Shown: in pieces, positions 1 through 13,900 of the stretch
Layout: each line of letters opens with the position of its first letter
Numbering within the stretch: position 1 is the first letter of the stretch
NCBI RefSeq assembly: GCF_000002995.4
Contig: NW_025062476.1
Coordinates: 496,001 to 560,000, forward strand
DNA length: 64,000 nt
Direction: 5' to 3'
Source: Brugia malayi
Taxonomy: Eukaryota; Nematoda; Chromadorea; Rhabditida; Onchocercidae
Position numbers and translations under genes: made by a program
The notes under the pieces: model-generated
Told to the model about the DNA's origin: nothing
Seen by the model: only the letters and a program-made list of their open reading frames with translations
Database searches by the model: none

Positions 1-3000
1 GCTTAAATCCTGGATGCAAAGTAATTCATATTAAGTATACTTTTTGTAGGTATTGGCCTATCTTTCATCAATGGATTACACGAAGAACTGATTTATGCAC
101 GATTTCAAGGAATAGTACTACATGTGAATCGTCAAGGTCCGACATATCAGATTACCGGTAGCGTTGAAGTGATTCAGGTCTGATTTGTTTTGAACCAAAT
201 ACAAATTGGTACTAACTAGTAATTAAAACTGGCTGGCTTATTGTCTCGAATATTACGTTTTTTAAAAGTTTTTTGGAGCTTTTATAATTCATATTTTTAA
301 TATTACTTTAATATTTTTAATATTACTTTGATATTTTAATATTAACATTTTCAGGCTGATAATCAACTGCTGACGACAGATCGATGGCAGGTTTTGTTCT
401 GTCAACAAGATATGACAAGTACTGATCCAAGTCTCCAAGAATCACATGTTTCGGTTCCTGCTTTGAAATTAGAAATGAATTGGACACCACTGGAACACTA
501 TGATGCATTTGACGTGCGTTATTTGCAAATTAAATTGCATTTTTTGCCTTTATTACATATATACGGAATTTTAAACCAAATATTTTTTTTTTACAGTGAG
601 AATGATTGTGGGCGAATTGTAATCTAAATTCGTTTTATTCTAGCATTTTTTATTTTTAGTGTTTTCGGTTGAAAATGTGTGATTTGTCCGTACAACTCGA
701 TGAAACACTATTATGGAAAATTGTTCAGTTTGTGCAAAGTATGTTAATTTACATATGAATTGCAATTTCCATTCTTATGAATTATATATATGTGTATTTG
801 ATCCTTGAAAAAAGAATTTGATAAATCCCAATTATTTTTATTCAAAGCAAATATTTGTTATGCTGTCAATTTTATCTTTTTTTTTTTTTTTTTTTAATTA
901 AGATATTTTATTTTTTAGAAACGGAAGCAGCTGAAAGTATGAAGCCTAATGCATTATTGCAGCCACCCAACACGGAACTTGATAAATTAGATCGGGTACA
1001 AGCGCGTAGATGTTATTTTGGAACATTTGATTTGGAAATTGGTGCTGTGGCGCTTTCAGGTTGCTTTTTTAGACAATATGAAGTCTCTAAATTTAAGTTT
1101 GCTGGTAATAATTTTATTATTTAGTTGTAACAGTTGGCATAAGTGGCCTTCCACCTGATTTGCGAAAACTAAAGCGGCAATTCAATGTGAAATTGGTCAG
1201 TTTTGAGAATGCAATGATTTCTCTTCCTCCATTTCGACAGTTTCGATATTTTGAAACGTTTTCGTTTCTGATTGAAACACTCAACAAATTTTATCTTGGT
1301 TAGTTCAAAAAACTTTTTTAGCAAATTTTTTCTTGCTTAAATATCTATTGGTTTTAATTGAATTATTTACTCATATTTCTTGCTTGATCTTTTTCAACAT
1401 TTATTTATTACTGCTCTATAAATATAATGTAGTAATTATTTCCCAATGTCATAGACAGCTTTAGTAGCAATAGTTAACATTATTTAACGCTATTGTTCAC
1501 ATTATTCACCTTACTATTTTTTTTTTTTCCATTACTTTTGGAAAAGAATGGGATGATGGTTTCAAATTTGTAAGAATTCAAAGTTTGATTTTTCAGAAGA
1601 GTTAAAAAATCAGACCTTCAATATCGTAGTGACAATGGATGCTTTCGGTAATCCGTTGGGTCTTGCTTCTGATTTAAAGGAAAGTTTTGAAGGACTATTG
1701 TTCGAAGGCAATTTGGGTGGTTTTGTTAGCGGCTTAGGATATTGTTTCACTAACAGTCTATCAAAGGTAGTGAATATGCACTATCTCGTCTTAATTGATA
1801 TTCATTGGATTGATATTTTATAAAGTTTGATGAAAGAAATTTCGTCGATAAAAATATTTATAATTGCAATAAAAAATGAATAACTGAACGAAGCATGTTG
1901 ATTGTGATGAAATAAAATTTGCAATATTTCTATGGGTAAATGAAGACTTTTTGGTGACCTGCATCATTAAAAGTTTCAGTAACAATTATAATAGTAGTAG
2001 ATATCTTCAGATTTACTAAAACAATGCGTTTTGCAGGTAGCGTCATCGATGGCTACTGGTGTCGGTGCGTTAACGTTTGACGAACGGCATGAAATGATGA
2101 GGCGACGAATGTTACGTTGCCAGCCGCAGGCGGACAGTAATACTGCTCTTGCTCATCTTTATTGTGGTGTGAAGGTTAGTCGCTTTCTTGTTAAGTGTAC
2201 TGACACTTGTATTCTTCAGCTCGCAAAATTTTCAAATTTTTATAAAGTTATAACCTAATATATTTCATTACTGCTTAAGTTTGTCATTTTTTTAGCTTCC
2301 AAATTTTCATGTTCATACAAAGTGGGAAAAATTTGTTGAAGTGAGCTAACTTGAAATTGTTATTTTTTTCAGGGTTTGGGTGTTGGTGTTTTGGGCGGCT
2401 TAACTGCTATTTTGACTAATACATATAACGAAAGCCGTAAAGGCGGGCTTACTGTGAGTTCATTTTTGAAAAATTGTAATCCCGTAGAATGGAGAATTTT
2501 GGCTGTTTCAATATATTCAGTTTGTTCTTACATAATTTCGAATTGCAGTTAAATACACTAATATTAAGACCTTATTCCATGGAGACGAAATTTTATTAGA
2601 TGAATGTAAAATTAGCATAATAATACCTGACTGCTATATAAGAAAATTGATGATCTGTGTTATGCAGGGTGCTGTGCGTGGAATTACAACTGGTGCTGTG
2701 GACACTGTAACGAAGCCTGTACAAGGAATTTTTGATTTGGTCGAAGGAACAGCTTCAGCTGTTAAAGAAATAGTTGGCGGTCCATCAAGTACATTTTAAC
2801 CATTTTAGAATGCTTGAATTAAAGTTGTTGGCAGTCTTACTGATAAAGTGTCAATGTCAATCCATAATTCATCGTTAGCTGCTATACTGCTTCACAAAAA
2901 GTTTTAATTTCCTTGATTCTTCGGATCTAATTTTATTTTTCAGCGAGGAAGTCACACTTTCCGCTACATCGGGTCCGATTACCACGGGTTACAATGAATT

Positions 3001-4006
3001 TACAGTCGCTTTTGCCGTGCTATTCCGAACGGCTTGCATATGCTCAGTTAGAGCTTTTGAGAATTAGTGGATTCGCTACGAATGAAATGTAAGCTTTGGC
3101 CTAGAGAAAATATATGAGAAAAAAAAAATGTATTATATGAAAGCTGTGTGGGATGCACCGTACCCAACTTTATTTTATGTTAACATTGCTTGATTTTAAA
3201 ATTCTAGTTGGCATGGTTTGTAGGCTGCTTGATGTAGAAATGTTATTGGATCAAGCAACAACCAAAAACCGAGTAAAACAGTATGCTTTGATTTGTTCCG
3301 AGCAGTGTTATATTGTCCGACAAATTGATTTAGAGCCCAGCAGTGTGGTGCAGAGAATACCTTACAAACAGCTTAAATTAATTCAGGCAGTTCCTGTCAG
3401 TGAAAAAAATAGCTTCTTTGGAACCATAGGTATTGTTTATCTCTTTTTGCGTTTTTGGATCGCTCAGTTTCAAGTTATAATTTACACATTTTTCCCTCGC
3501 TGCAACAATTAAATTCTTGTAATTAATTTTGCACTGTTGAAAAGAATTTCACTAGCATGACTGCGTTGTTTTGCCAGTCTAAAACTTTATTTGAACATAA
3601 TGAGGTAGCTTTTTAATATCAGCTTCGAAAGAAAGGATTGATTTTTTTCTTATTTTTATAATCGACTTTTCAACGTAAAAGTGGTAAAAATCCATTAAAA
3701 AACTTCCCATTATTAAAAAAAATTCATACTGCTTTTTCAGTAAGTTATTTCTGTACTTTCATTTGACAAATAAATGCTGTCAGTTGTTAAAACTTCACAG
3801 TACACTTCAGATTGGATGATTAAATGAAGTTTTTTTCAGAAGTAGTGTTAGAGATTTCATCTGGGCGAAGACAGCGTTTACCCCACATATGGTGTAATCG
3901 TTTCGAAGTAGCGAAAAGACTATGTGAAAAGGTAGGTCGAGCTAAGCAACTGTATGATCATGGAAAAAGAACATTAAATACTGTAGATGATTTTGATATT
4001 CTTTGA
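1..4006 (+). CDS. VPS13D: VPS13D-like bridge-type lipid transfer protein, C-terminal part (5' end outside window)
   Basis: VPS13 proteins move bulk lipid between organelles at contact sites; VPS13D acts at mitochondria and peroxisomes. Predicted exons: <1-20, 50-177, 355-513, 660-738, 919-1059, 1125-1298, 1597-1766, 2037-2174, 2373-2453, 2668-2788, 2944-3088, 3224-3429, 3840-4006. All phases agree, giving about 575 residues to the TGA at 4004-4006. The middle has the DAFGNPLGLASDL stretch and the glycine-rich GVLGGLTAILTN and GAVRGITTGAVDTVTKPV segments of the VPS13 C-terminal (ATG2-like) region. RVRLPR followed by LLPCYSERLAYAQ matches VPS13D (RVRKPR...LLPRYSES) better than VPS13A/C as I remember them. 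The last two exons form the PH-like domain. The intron at 21-49 would be only 29 bp, so the first 20 bases are tentative. Family certain; the D subtype is likely. Confidence 0.85.
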
Positions 4007-5648
4007 TAATATATCCTTTAAATGCTTTCATAATATGGTTCTGTTTTTTTTTTTTTTTTTTTATTTTTATTTTTAAATTGAAAATGAGGTTGTCGGATAC
4101 TTCATTGATTTTTGGTGTTTTTTTTTTCTACCATAACTTTCTCACTATTAATCTAATAGATATTAACGAATTGTTCGTTTCTGGTCTTTTTTGTAAAGCA
4201 TTTGCATGATAAACCTAACAAGTACTGAGTTACTTGTTATCTCTTTATGTTAAACACTAACCATCTTAAGGTTGATCAGAAACTATTTAGTATGATATTT
4301 TGTTACTAAAACTCAAAACATTCCAATGATTCAAAAACGCTAGGTGTTGAGTGTCTTTTAGATTAAACTGTTAAAAAAATTGTAGTTTTTTGTTGCTATA
4401 TTGTTGTAACATCTTATATTACATATGGAAAAGTCTCCTTTAGTTGTATAAATACTAAATCCTAGTTTTTAAATCGTTATGCTTTTTTTTATTTGATAGC
4501 ATTATGATCTCAGAAATGTTATTGTTTGAGTTCTATTGCTTCTGTTTTGTTCGGTGGCATTATGATCTCAAGCATGCTGATTATTTGTTTAGGATTTCTC
4601 GTTACTGTTTTTGCTAATCTTTCCATTCAAATTCGATTTCATAAATCATGTCCTAATTCTTAAACGGATGAGGAGGATGGAAGGAATAAAATGAATTTAT
4701 ATTGTTTCATTTTTGGTTTTTCTTTTTTTCCATTCCTGAGGCAATATGGGAATGGGAGGGGAGAAGAGAGTTTTTACCTCTGCGAAACATTCGCACTTTT
4801 AAAATTTGGAGTATTGGATGTTTCACTCACTTTGCAAAATATTTTCTTAGATTTTTATTTGTAATCAGTGTTTTCTAATGTTAGACTCAAAATATCGTGG
4901 AATTCTTGCTAGATTTTTATAATTTAATAAGTTTTCACATATTCTTTCGTGTATTCGCCTTGCTCAAAATGATTATGAACCGTTGTGTTAACCATCTATA
5001 ATTTTATGTTCTCCATGGTTTTGATTTTGGATTTTTTTCTCAAGGAGGAGTTGAAATTCTTGTAATACATTCTGTAAAATTTTGTAGAAGAAATTGTATT
5101 TGTAAGGTTGCAGATGTTTCTAAATTTGAAAATATGTTTCTGCATTTGAGATTCTTCTAATAGCTATTAAAGAAATGTATTTTACCAAGTTAATAGCATC
5201 AAAATACATTGATTCTATGATGGAAGTACTAATTTTGTGCCTATTGTATAATGTGCTTTGGTAAGATCATTACATTTATTATTTGTGCTTATTTTATAAG
5301 AAAGTACTTGTATATTTACTTTGTGGGTTGTTAAAGTCGGATTTAGATAAAAACTTTGGATTTAGATTTTATCTTGCTAATAAATGTATATTACCAGTGC
5401 GAAAAGCATCTATTAATTCGGCTTCTTTTATCAGTTATCGATTACTTTCGATCAGAGTGACAGTGATAAGAATAATTCATTTCGAATGGTCTTAAAATAG
5501 CTTCAAATTCTATCTTATACAGGTGGTTGATTTCTCTGTTAACTAGTAAGATGTGATTTTTTCTTCACGTATCATTTTTTTCAAGAAATATCTGAGAAGT
5601 GTATGTTGTGAAATTTTTGGTGGTAACAAGTATCATTATTTTATCCGA
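4007..5648. other. Intergenic stretch, no gene recognised
   Basis: AT-rich sequence after the VPS13D-like stop, with a T run near 4044-4060 and the 14-mer GCATTATGATCTCA present twice (about 4498 and 4557). Short open frames here show no domain and have intron-like composition. A possible 3' splice site (ATACAG) near 5516-5521 could be the trans-splice acceptor of the small gene that follows. Confidence 0.5.
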
Positions 5649-6028
5649 ATGCGGTTGTTGAATACATTCTTCAAGAAAGAGTCAGAAAAAGGTTATGGTA
5701 GGACCACGTTTATAGTGTCGTTGTTCTTTGCCATGTTTTCTACAGGTTAGTCAAGTGTTTCAGAATTGAAATATACTTAAACAGCCTTTCTTTCAATTTT
5801 CGAGCAGTTTAGAGGCTAAAAAAAAGAGTCCTTCTCCTTCCTAATACAAACATACATTTAATAGGCTAGTATTTGAATTTAAAGGTTCCTTGTGTGTTTT
5901 TGTTTTAATATTTCGATATGTTTTTACTGAAACTTTGCTTTGTAGTATTTATGGTTTGGAGTGAAGAAGAGCAGAGGAAGCGTCGTCAAGCTGCCGTTAA
6001 AGAATATGTTCGTAAATTTCAGCAATAA
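5649..6028 (+). CDS. Small single-pass membrane protein, 59 residues, unidentified
   Basis: Two exons, 5649-5745 and 5946-6028, join in phase through a consensus intron and give 59 codons plus a TAA at 6026-6028. Residues about 18-36 (RTTFIVSLFFAMFSTVFMVW) are one hydrophobic segment. It is preceded by a basic N-terminus and followed by a highly charged, probably helical tail with EEEQRKRRQ. This layout is typical of tiny inner-mitochondrial-membrane assembly factors such as the SMIM4/UQCC5 type, but I see no sequence match that would let me name it. The next frame signal is an AATAAA at 6157. The start is the first in-frame ATG; the open frame runs upstream without another ATG. It lies between the VPS13D-like and FAXC-like genes in the same orientation, so an operon is possible but unproven. 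Confidence 0.55.
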
Positions 6029-6156
6029 GATATAAGAATAAGGAAGTGACCAAATTGTTATTGTATATGCACTGCTTTTTGAGTTAAATTTCTCGATCTT
6101 TCTTCCTTTTTACTAGTGCTGACATAATTCTGTTATTCTTCTAATGTATTTTGTTG

Positions 6157-6162
6157 AATAAA
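6157..6162 (+). promoter_or_regulatory. Polyadenylation signal AATAAA
   Basis: AATAAA lies about 130 bases after the stop of the 59-residue membrane protein gene, a normal nematode 3'UTR length. This supports a transcript ending between that gene and the FAXC-like gene. Confidence 0.5.
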
Positions 6163-6634
6163 ATGCATTATGACATGTATTTTTTGTATGTACGAATTAT
6201 TATAAAAAAGAGATGCAATAGTAGATTAATTTCTTTTCATTCAATCAAATGTCACTTTTTTTACTTTAGCGATTGATTTGTGATAAATATAAGTAGTTTC
6301 ATATAATATCAAATAACAGTATTTTTCTGTTTTACTTTTTCTTCACGAAACATGGGAATAAATTTGAGTACATTTTTCATTGTTAATTTTTACTGGTCCT
6401 GTACTGTTTTATATATTTCTAGCAGACTATTGTCTGGTAAATAAATAAAGATTTTATTAATGTCAGGTTTTTCTGGAAAAAAAAGTGGCTATAATTGGAA
6501 ATTTCTATTAGATCTTGTTGTTCTAACGAAAAGATCAGCAGCTCACTTCTTTATTAAAACTTTAAAAACAATAATGTTGCAGATGTGGTTAATCGGTTTA
6601 CTTGGTTGATAATTATTTAAAACATAAAGTAAAA

Positions 6635-8799
6635 ATGCAAATGGTAAGTAATTCCTTACGCCAAGCAGCTACTTTAACTAGAATAAATGCAGCTGTAGTG
6701 TCGAATAATGTTACTGCAGTGTCCCGTGGTAATCCAACTATTCTATCACAGTTCCCTATAAAAAAAAGGTAATCCTGTCGTTCGATTGTTTTAATTTTGT
6801 TCTCGAGATATTAATTAGCAATTTATAAAGTATATGAATGTTTTTTTTTTTTTAATAAAAATCATTTCACTAAAGACTTCATAACCTATGTTTCATTTTA
6901 TTGCCATTCTCATATCAATTTAATTAGAAGATTGGATTAATGCTTATTTACTAGTTGAATCCTACGTATAGTACTGGAAGTCTTAAATTTTTAGAAATTT
7001 TTTTCATTTGTGAAGTATTGCAAATTGTGAAGTTATAGAAAGGAGAAAGATTTTTACATTATTCATTGCATTCATCTAGTGTTACTCTTTCTTTTTGTTA
7101 CTTTTCAGCACTTCCAAAATTTATAATAAAAAGTGGAAAAAAGATATTGTTTATCTTTACCAGTTCAATCGAGCTTCATCATCTCCCAATATTTCACCAT
7201 TCTGCTTCAAACTTGAGACCTGGTTACGAGCAAACGAACTGAAACATGAGGTAGTATGTATCTGCATCAAGATTTCTTCTTTGAAATTGCAAAATGTTTG
7301 CTTTATTTTTATGACTAAGTCATGTTATACATTATTATTAATATAGTAATCTCAAAATTGATGTCTGTTGTAAAGTCACGAAAGAAGTACTCATTTAAAA
7401 GACGTGGATATTGGTATGGTTAATATATTTTCTAACTTTTGACTTTAAGTAAATCTCAACCTTTTAGAAAAATATGATTGTTAAGATCTTTTATACTTTT
7501 TAAAAAACTCTTCAGCTGCGGAGTTATTGGAATTTTCAACCATGGGAAAGGTATTTCCCATTCATTGAGTTGAATGGAGAGAAATTTTCCGATTCACAGC
7601 TCATCATGGAGCGACTACAGAAACATTTCAATTTAAATGTAAGGAGAATTTTATAGGTCAGATATCCAAATTACGATCATCTGAATTATTGTGCATCACG
7701 CTTTTTTTTTTTTTTTTTTTTTTTTTTTGGTGCTACCAACTTTTTTCATTCATGTTGTAATTAACAAAAAATACTGTGGTACTTCAGTTTTAGTTTGATT
7801 TTCTTTTTCAGGATGAGTTGATGGATGCTGATATTGGCGTTGCGCGAGCTATTGATCAGATGATTGAACGCAATACGCATTAGTAAGTGCTAATTTTTAT
7901 TCGTCTTAGAAGTGCCATTGTGAAAACGATATATATATATTTATTATAAATTTGATTTTTAGCTTGTTGCTTTATTTCATATTCGTGGAAAATTTGTCTA
8001 AATTTGTGCAAGGAATGGAACCGTCATTAATCAAGAGATGGTTTATGCGTGGTACGATATATCCTTTCCTTGGCAAGGTTGCACTTATTTCGTTAACATA
8101 AAAATTTATTTCATCCTTTATTAATTTTTGTGAATTTTTTTGTTATATAAGAGTTTGTTTCATTCACCGAATAGGTTGAAAAGTGTTGGATTTTACTATT
8201 TTAATTTTTTCAAGGAACAGTTATATCTTATGAAACGGGTGAAACTAATTTAGGTGCATCGGATATTCGTGGACGTTGGTTTTAGTAAGTGCTCGAGAAA
8301 TGATCTTATTAGTATGCTGCAAAAAGATATTGCTGCAATTGATGTAATCTTAGGTGATAAAAAATTCTTGTTTGGTGTGAAACCTACTACGGTATGTATA
8401 TTACTCTTTTTATCAAATTTGTATATCTTTGGAGAAAAAAAAACAAATTAAATAATGCATCGATATAATAACACGGAAATAATATTACAGAATATTCTAA
8501 ATTACTGTTTAAAATTTAGAATGCAAACATTTTTGATTCTTTCTTAGATTTATTTTGTGGACCGAATGATGTAAGGATGCGTCGAGTCAGTTATCAAAGT
8601 TTTCAAATTTTTGGGCTAAGAACTGCCTTATATCTCTTTATAGTCTGACTTCACAGTTTTTGGACATTTGGCCACATCATATTATTTACCATTTCGTCAG
8701 CCAGTAACGGATATATTAGATAATAAATATCCACGAGTCAAAAGACTGATTGAGCGGATGCGACAACATTATTATCCTGAATGGGAATTTAACACGTGA
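6635..8799 (+). CDS. FAXC: Failed axon connections (FAXC/CDR) family protein, GST/metaxin fold
   Basis: Seven exons (6635-6768, 7109-7250, 7516-7638, 7812-7882, 7963-8077, 8254-8391, 8644-8799) are in phase and give 292 residues ending at TGA 8797-8799. The order fits FAXC/CDR proteins. A thioredoxin-like N-domain has [22 protein letters not shown] and [21 protein letters not shown] helical C-domain follows with [17 protein letters not shown] and the end [13 protein letters not shown]. The family is related to metaxin/Tom37 and, in C. elegans, to cadmium-responsive CDR proteins; enzymatic activity is uncertain. The first 44 residues contain no Asp or Glu but several Arg, Ser and Thr, like a mitochondrial presequence. 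An acceptor-like TTGCAG at 6577-6582 precedes an 8-codon upstream ORF (MWLIGLLG) before the chosen ATG. Confidence 0.85.
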
Positions 8800-9810
8800 G
8801 GCAGCAAACACGTGTTTGTGTATCGAAATTGGTGTGCAATTTATCCATTTTGATATATATTGACCGAACTTTTCTAGTTAGCCAATGTTATACTTTGCTA
8901 TGCTGAAGATTCTTATTTAATCGCTCTATTCATCATTTGTTAGGACTGATTATTTCTTTTGCATTAAAATGATGTTTTTAGTTTTGAGGAAAAATATATT
9001 TTGCGATTTTTCTTGAAACTAAATCTTCATTATGATATACAAGCATTTAGACTTATTGTATTTAGACCTTGTAATATGATTTACAAAAATGATAAAAGTA
9101 ATTTACAACTGCTTCGAGAAGCTATTTTAAGGTTATTGCAATTTTAATACTAGTAATAACATTATTCGGTCGTAAAACCAGTCACTGTTAAAAGGACAAA
9201 TTGAACACAAATATTCTTTTCATATTGAATTGCTTCAGGAGAGCTATAGTATTTTGGTCGAATTTTAAAAAAAAAATTACCCTGGAATTTCTAAATTACC
9301 ACTAGATTGTACTGCAGATTTAGTAAAATTTCGGAAAATTCCTAAAGTTCGAGATGAATTTGGATGGGTTCTAAGATGATGAACAGATACACTTCATAAA
9401 TGCAACATATCTTCTGATTTCTGGTAATCATATACCATCATGAAAATATCTATAAGTTCCATTCTTTAATTTATTCTTTCTTCTATTACCGCTTTGAAAT
9501 GATGGCATAGTCGAATTCTTCATTGATGCAATGAACTCAGCTATGAAGTTTTACTTTTCTTTACTATTTTCGTAAAACAGTCTCATCCATATCTAAGTTA
9601 ATTTTATAAACACAAACAAAAGTGAGAGATATTAAATTGCTTTTCTTACAGACACAAACTAAAAACGAAATGAATTTTTCATTTCAAGGGTTGTATATAT
9701 GCATGTGTTCAGGCAATAATACTTGTCTTTAAAAAAGTACAAATCGTGAGGAAGAAATTAAAATGCATTAGAATGTACAAAGGATTGAGAAGAGTTCAAC
9801 AGGAAAGAGA

Positions 9811-9827
9811 AGAGAGAGAGAGAGAGA
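9811..9827. repeat. (AG)n microsatellite
   Basis: Uninterrupted AG dinucleotide run in the gene-poor region. Confidence 0.9.
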
Positions 9828-10967
9828 CGGGGATGTAAGAGGTTTTAAGCATTATTCATATATTGACCATCTGTCCTTTTCAGAAGTCATTATCGAAAAC
9901 ATTTGAAATAAACGCTGTTTGCAATTATCAATCATTTGAAGGTTGTCTATTCGACACTTTCTCATCCTGAAATATCTGTTTATTAAATAAATAGAGATAT
10001 AATTAAGATAGATAAGTAGTCTCATTTTCCTCCCACTTCATTTTATGAAGCCTTATAATTAATTATGGCCCTTTGAGAATAGCCTAGAATTTGTTAATTT
10101 CTCTATTATTCATAACTTATCAATGAAATATTAGATTGTAAAAACCTTATTAATTAATTAATTTTTAACAAGTCAAAATAGAGGAGTTGTTGATTACTTT
10201 GCTGACCGTTGTATCCATGGCATATGCTTGTGTCATACTTTTCAGCTGTCCATTCATCCTTCTTTTTCTAGTTTTCTTTTTATAGCATTAAAAAGTATGC
10301 CTAGACAAACACATCTATATGCGCCATTTAGCACTGTGCAATTGGAAAATTGCTGTCGTTGTCGTCCCATAAGGCATATTCATTTACTTGCAGTTTTAAA
10401 ATTTCTTTTCAATAGCAGTAACGAAATAGAAAATGGCATTTATTTTCTCTTCAATTTTATTTGATCAAATTTTTTCTAATCTTACTTTTTTTTTAGAAAA
10501 TGCCTTAAAAAATAATTGCTTCTCAGTTCTATTCTCATATATATTTATATACATATATTCTACCTTTCACTGCCTAATTTTTGAAATCCTCCATACTTCA
10601 TCTTGTCTTTCCGTTATCCTTTGATCATCTAACACCTTATCAAGTTTACCAAACGAATGAATAATAGGAAAGGAATTTCACTTCATTTCATTTCCTTCAG
10701 TCTTCTTTTTAACTCTTCTCTAACATACTTCTCTCATTCTTCCTTACTATTTATCCCTCCTTCTACTTCATTTTTGGAGAAAAAAAAAAACTTTTGTCTT
10801 TGTATCGATGAGGAATACAGATGTCCTCTTTTGTTGATGGCGGGCAGAGAGGAAATATGCAATTTCTTTTATTATCTCCTTCCTCTTTTCTTATTGTCAC
10901 ATCATTCTAATAATTGGAGAATGGAGAAAAGAATGAAATAGCCATTCAATATTGAGAGAGACAGGGC

Positions 10968-10988
10968 GAGAGAGAGAGAGAGAGAGAG
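10968..10988. repeat. (GA)n microsatellite
   Basis: Uninterrupted GA dinucleotide run, the second such repeat in the gene-poor region. Confidence 0.9.
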
Positions 10989-13900
10989 GGAATTTTTTTG
11001 ACTGTATTATTCATAATTTTTATTTCCCTTTAAATAGTAAGTAATTCAACTTTTGTTCCTTCTGTCTACGTTTATTAGATTTAGGAAAAGACGGTTATGA
11101 TGTTGCTATGATATTGAATAGCAAATTCTAATTGAAATTCAATTAGTTTTTTTTTTTGAGTATTCGAGGACAGTTTCTCTTCTTCTTTTTTTTTTTTTTT
11201 TTTAAAAAAATTTAAGTTTATAATTTTGCAGATCGTTACAATTAGAACAAGAATTTGTTTTATTAATATTCTGCTTTGATAGAAATCATTTATCATAATA
11301 ATAATTAGTGTATGATGGCAGTATTGCCATTAGAGAAGTGTGCAGAGAAAGAATACTTTTAATTGTCTTAACTTTGTGCTTACTGCTTGCAAGTTTTGTC
11401 TTTTTATGTTTGACATCATTTTTTAGCAGAAAACTTTAAAGTCTAACATTCTATGCAAAAAAGAAAACGAAAATGAAAAAAATGGGATCACAATGGGCTA
11501 ATTGAAAATATTAGATTGAAGATAATTGTTAAAATAAAATGTTTTAATGCTAAGTCAAAAATAAATTAAGGTCATATATTTACAGAGAATAGATGAAAAC
11601 TTCACTTTTTTTTTTTTCAGCAAAATTATTTCTTGAAGAACTGAGTAGAATTTAGCAAATTAAACTAAAAATAAAATTAGCATATTAATTAAGCTTTATA
11701 CTCGAGAAAATATGAATTAGGAATCATCATTAGAGATAATTTAAAGCAAACTTAAATTAAAGAGCGGAAATGAAAACTCAAATCTGTAAGTTATAAAAGA
11801 TGATTTTGTTTTATGAAATGCATTATTTATTTGCGCAAAATGTCAACATCTTATCAAAAAGCACACAATTACTGTTTACTTTTATGAAAATAAATTTTTG
11901 GCACAGATAATTTGTCTTTCTTTGACAATGTGTTTCAAGTGTCCGCTGCGAAATGATTAGCTTACACCTGTTAGCTATTTTTAATGCCAACAATTTTTTT
12001 TGTTTTTTTGCTTCGACTACCTATGCTTGCAAATATTTCATAAAGCTGTTTAATTACAAATACTGCAATAGAGGAACGATTACTTACACCTGGCTTATCT
12101 TTATTTTCACTCTACCTTAAACCAATAAATTGCATATTTCATGAATTATTTTTATTCTCTTTGGAAGAAACTATTATTTCAATTCTGTGCGCTTTGAGTA
12201 AATTGAACAAAAATGTGTACTTTTACGATTATTACTGTATGCTTTTTGTTGGTTAGTATTTTCTACAAATCATTTAATGAGCGATAACAAAAAAAAAACT
12301 TAAAAAGAATTATTCAGCTGATAGAACTGTTAAATTTAATTCACTATAATTTGTTTATCAGTGATAATTTGATGGAACGATATGAAATTGTGATAATTTC
12401 CAAAATTTGCCTGAAATAACGACAATGGTAGTGTTTGTAACCGTTATCACGTTATCACAATACAATCTGAGAAGAATCAATAAATGAGTAAATTTATATA
12501 TTGCGAAGTAAACAAACACATTGAGAGAGTAATAATTCATTCTGCATAAGTGTTTTCTTACGTCATGCCAGAAGAGCCTATCATCAACTGGATTTATTTA
12601 TTTTAAAAGGCCTTACACAATTACACTAACACAAATTAAGACAACTATTATTTAACACATCTTTGTCCTGTCATATTCCTCATTTGATACCAATTTAATG
12701 TTTTAAATTAAATTTAATGCAAAAATAAATTCATGCAATAAATTTATTATATTCTATTCTAAAATTTACAAACATTTTTTCATAGTTTTTATATCAATCT
12801 TTCTACACGAATATGTAAGTGTTCGAACTAAAATTCAAACTCAAAATATTCAAATATATGCATCATAAATCAGTCCAAATAAATCAGTGTACTTTTACTT
12901 TCTTAATTTTGCTGGAAAATATTTTCCCCAAATGCATTTTTGTTCAGTTAATCCATCGAACGACCAAACTATATATGTATGGAAATTTTTCCTTAACAAC
13001 TTTTCACTTATTTTGCAAAATAACTATTTTGCATCCAATTTACCGCACTTCCTGCTTGAAAATTGCAGTCATAGAAGTGAAATTACATTTCCTGAGTCAT
13101 TTTGATTCATTTTTCAGTATAGTAAATGTAGTAGTATCAGTATTTCTTGTGCTATCATTTCTTTTTTTTTTTCTTAACTTGCACATTAATGGAAATTTTA
13201 TTTCATATTAAAATTAAACTTAACAGAATTAAAAATGATTAATCAAGAGGTTAAAAATTAGAATTTAAATACTTGAATTTTATTGAGTTTCGTTTATGAG
13301 TCTATTCGAAAAATAGCATTAGTAGATTATCATGAACTACAAAGGCAAAAATGAAAAGCAGCCATGATGTGGTTCACATAAGGAAATTAATTAATTAGGT
13401 AATGTTATTTTTGTAAGGCATAATTTTATCATAGAATTTATTAAGCAGCATTTTGTAAAATCATCAACAAATATTTTGTTCAGAAATTGCTCAAAAGTAA
13501 ACTGTAACTAATTTTTCTCATAAGATGATTTTTTTTTTTTATTAACTTATTAGTATTTCTTCATCTTTTAAAATCAAGAAGTGAAACTGAATATTTATTT
13601 CTTTCTTAAATGATTCAGTATAATTTCAATTAAAAATAGTCACTTTTGTCTTGATAATTTTATTGTAACTTTTTTTAAATTAATGCAACTCCTTAAAATA
13701 ATACAGTAATTCTCTCTTGCAAATGATTTTGCTTTTTTTTTTTTTCTTCATTTCAGTTTCAGTTTTTATCTCGTAACTATTTACATTTCCACCTCCTTTT
13801 TTAAGTCAGACTGATTTGTTTATTTTTAATTTGATAGTAACCAATTTTCCAAAAAACATTACATTTCTTAAATGAGTAACTTTCTTTAGCAAAGTTTTAT

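Noticed and set aside
4498..4570. 14-mer direct repeat as an element boundary
   Set aside because: Too short and isolated; no element between or around the copies.
6635..6643. Strong GTAAGT donor right after MQM in the FAXC-like gene
   Set aside because: Splicing there would put the next exon out of phase; reading on to the donor at 6769 keeps frame.
12819..13211. 130-codon open frame in the gene-poor region
   Set aside because: Low-complexity Phe/Leu/Lys translation of AT-rich DNA, overlapped by other frames, with no splice context or motif.
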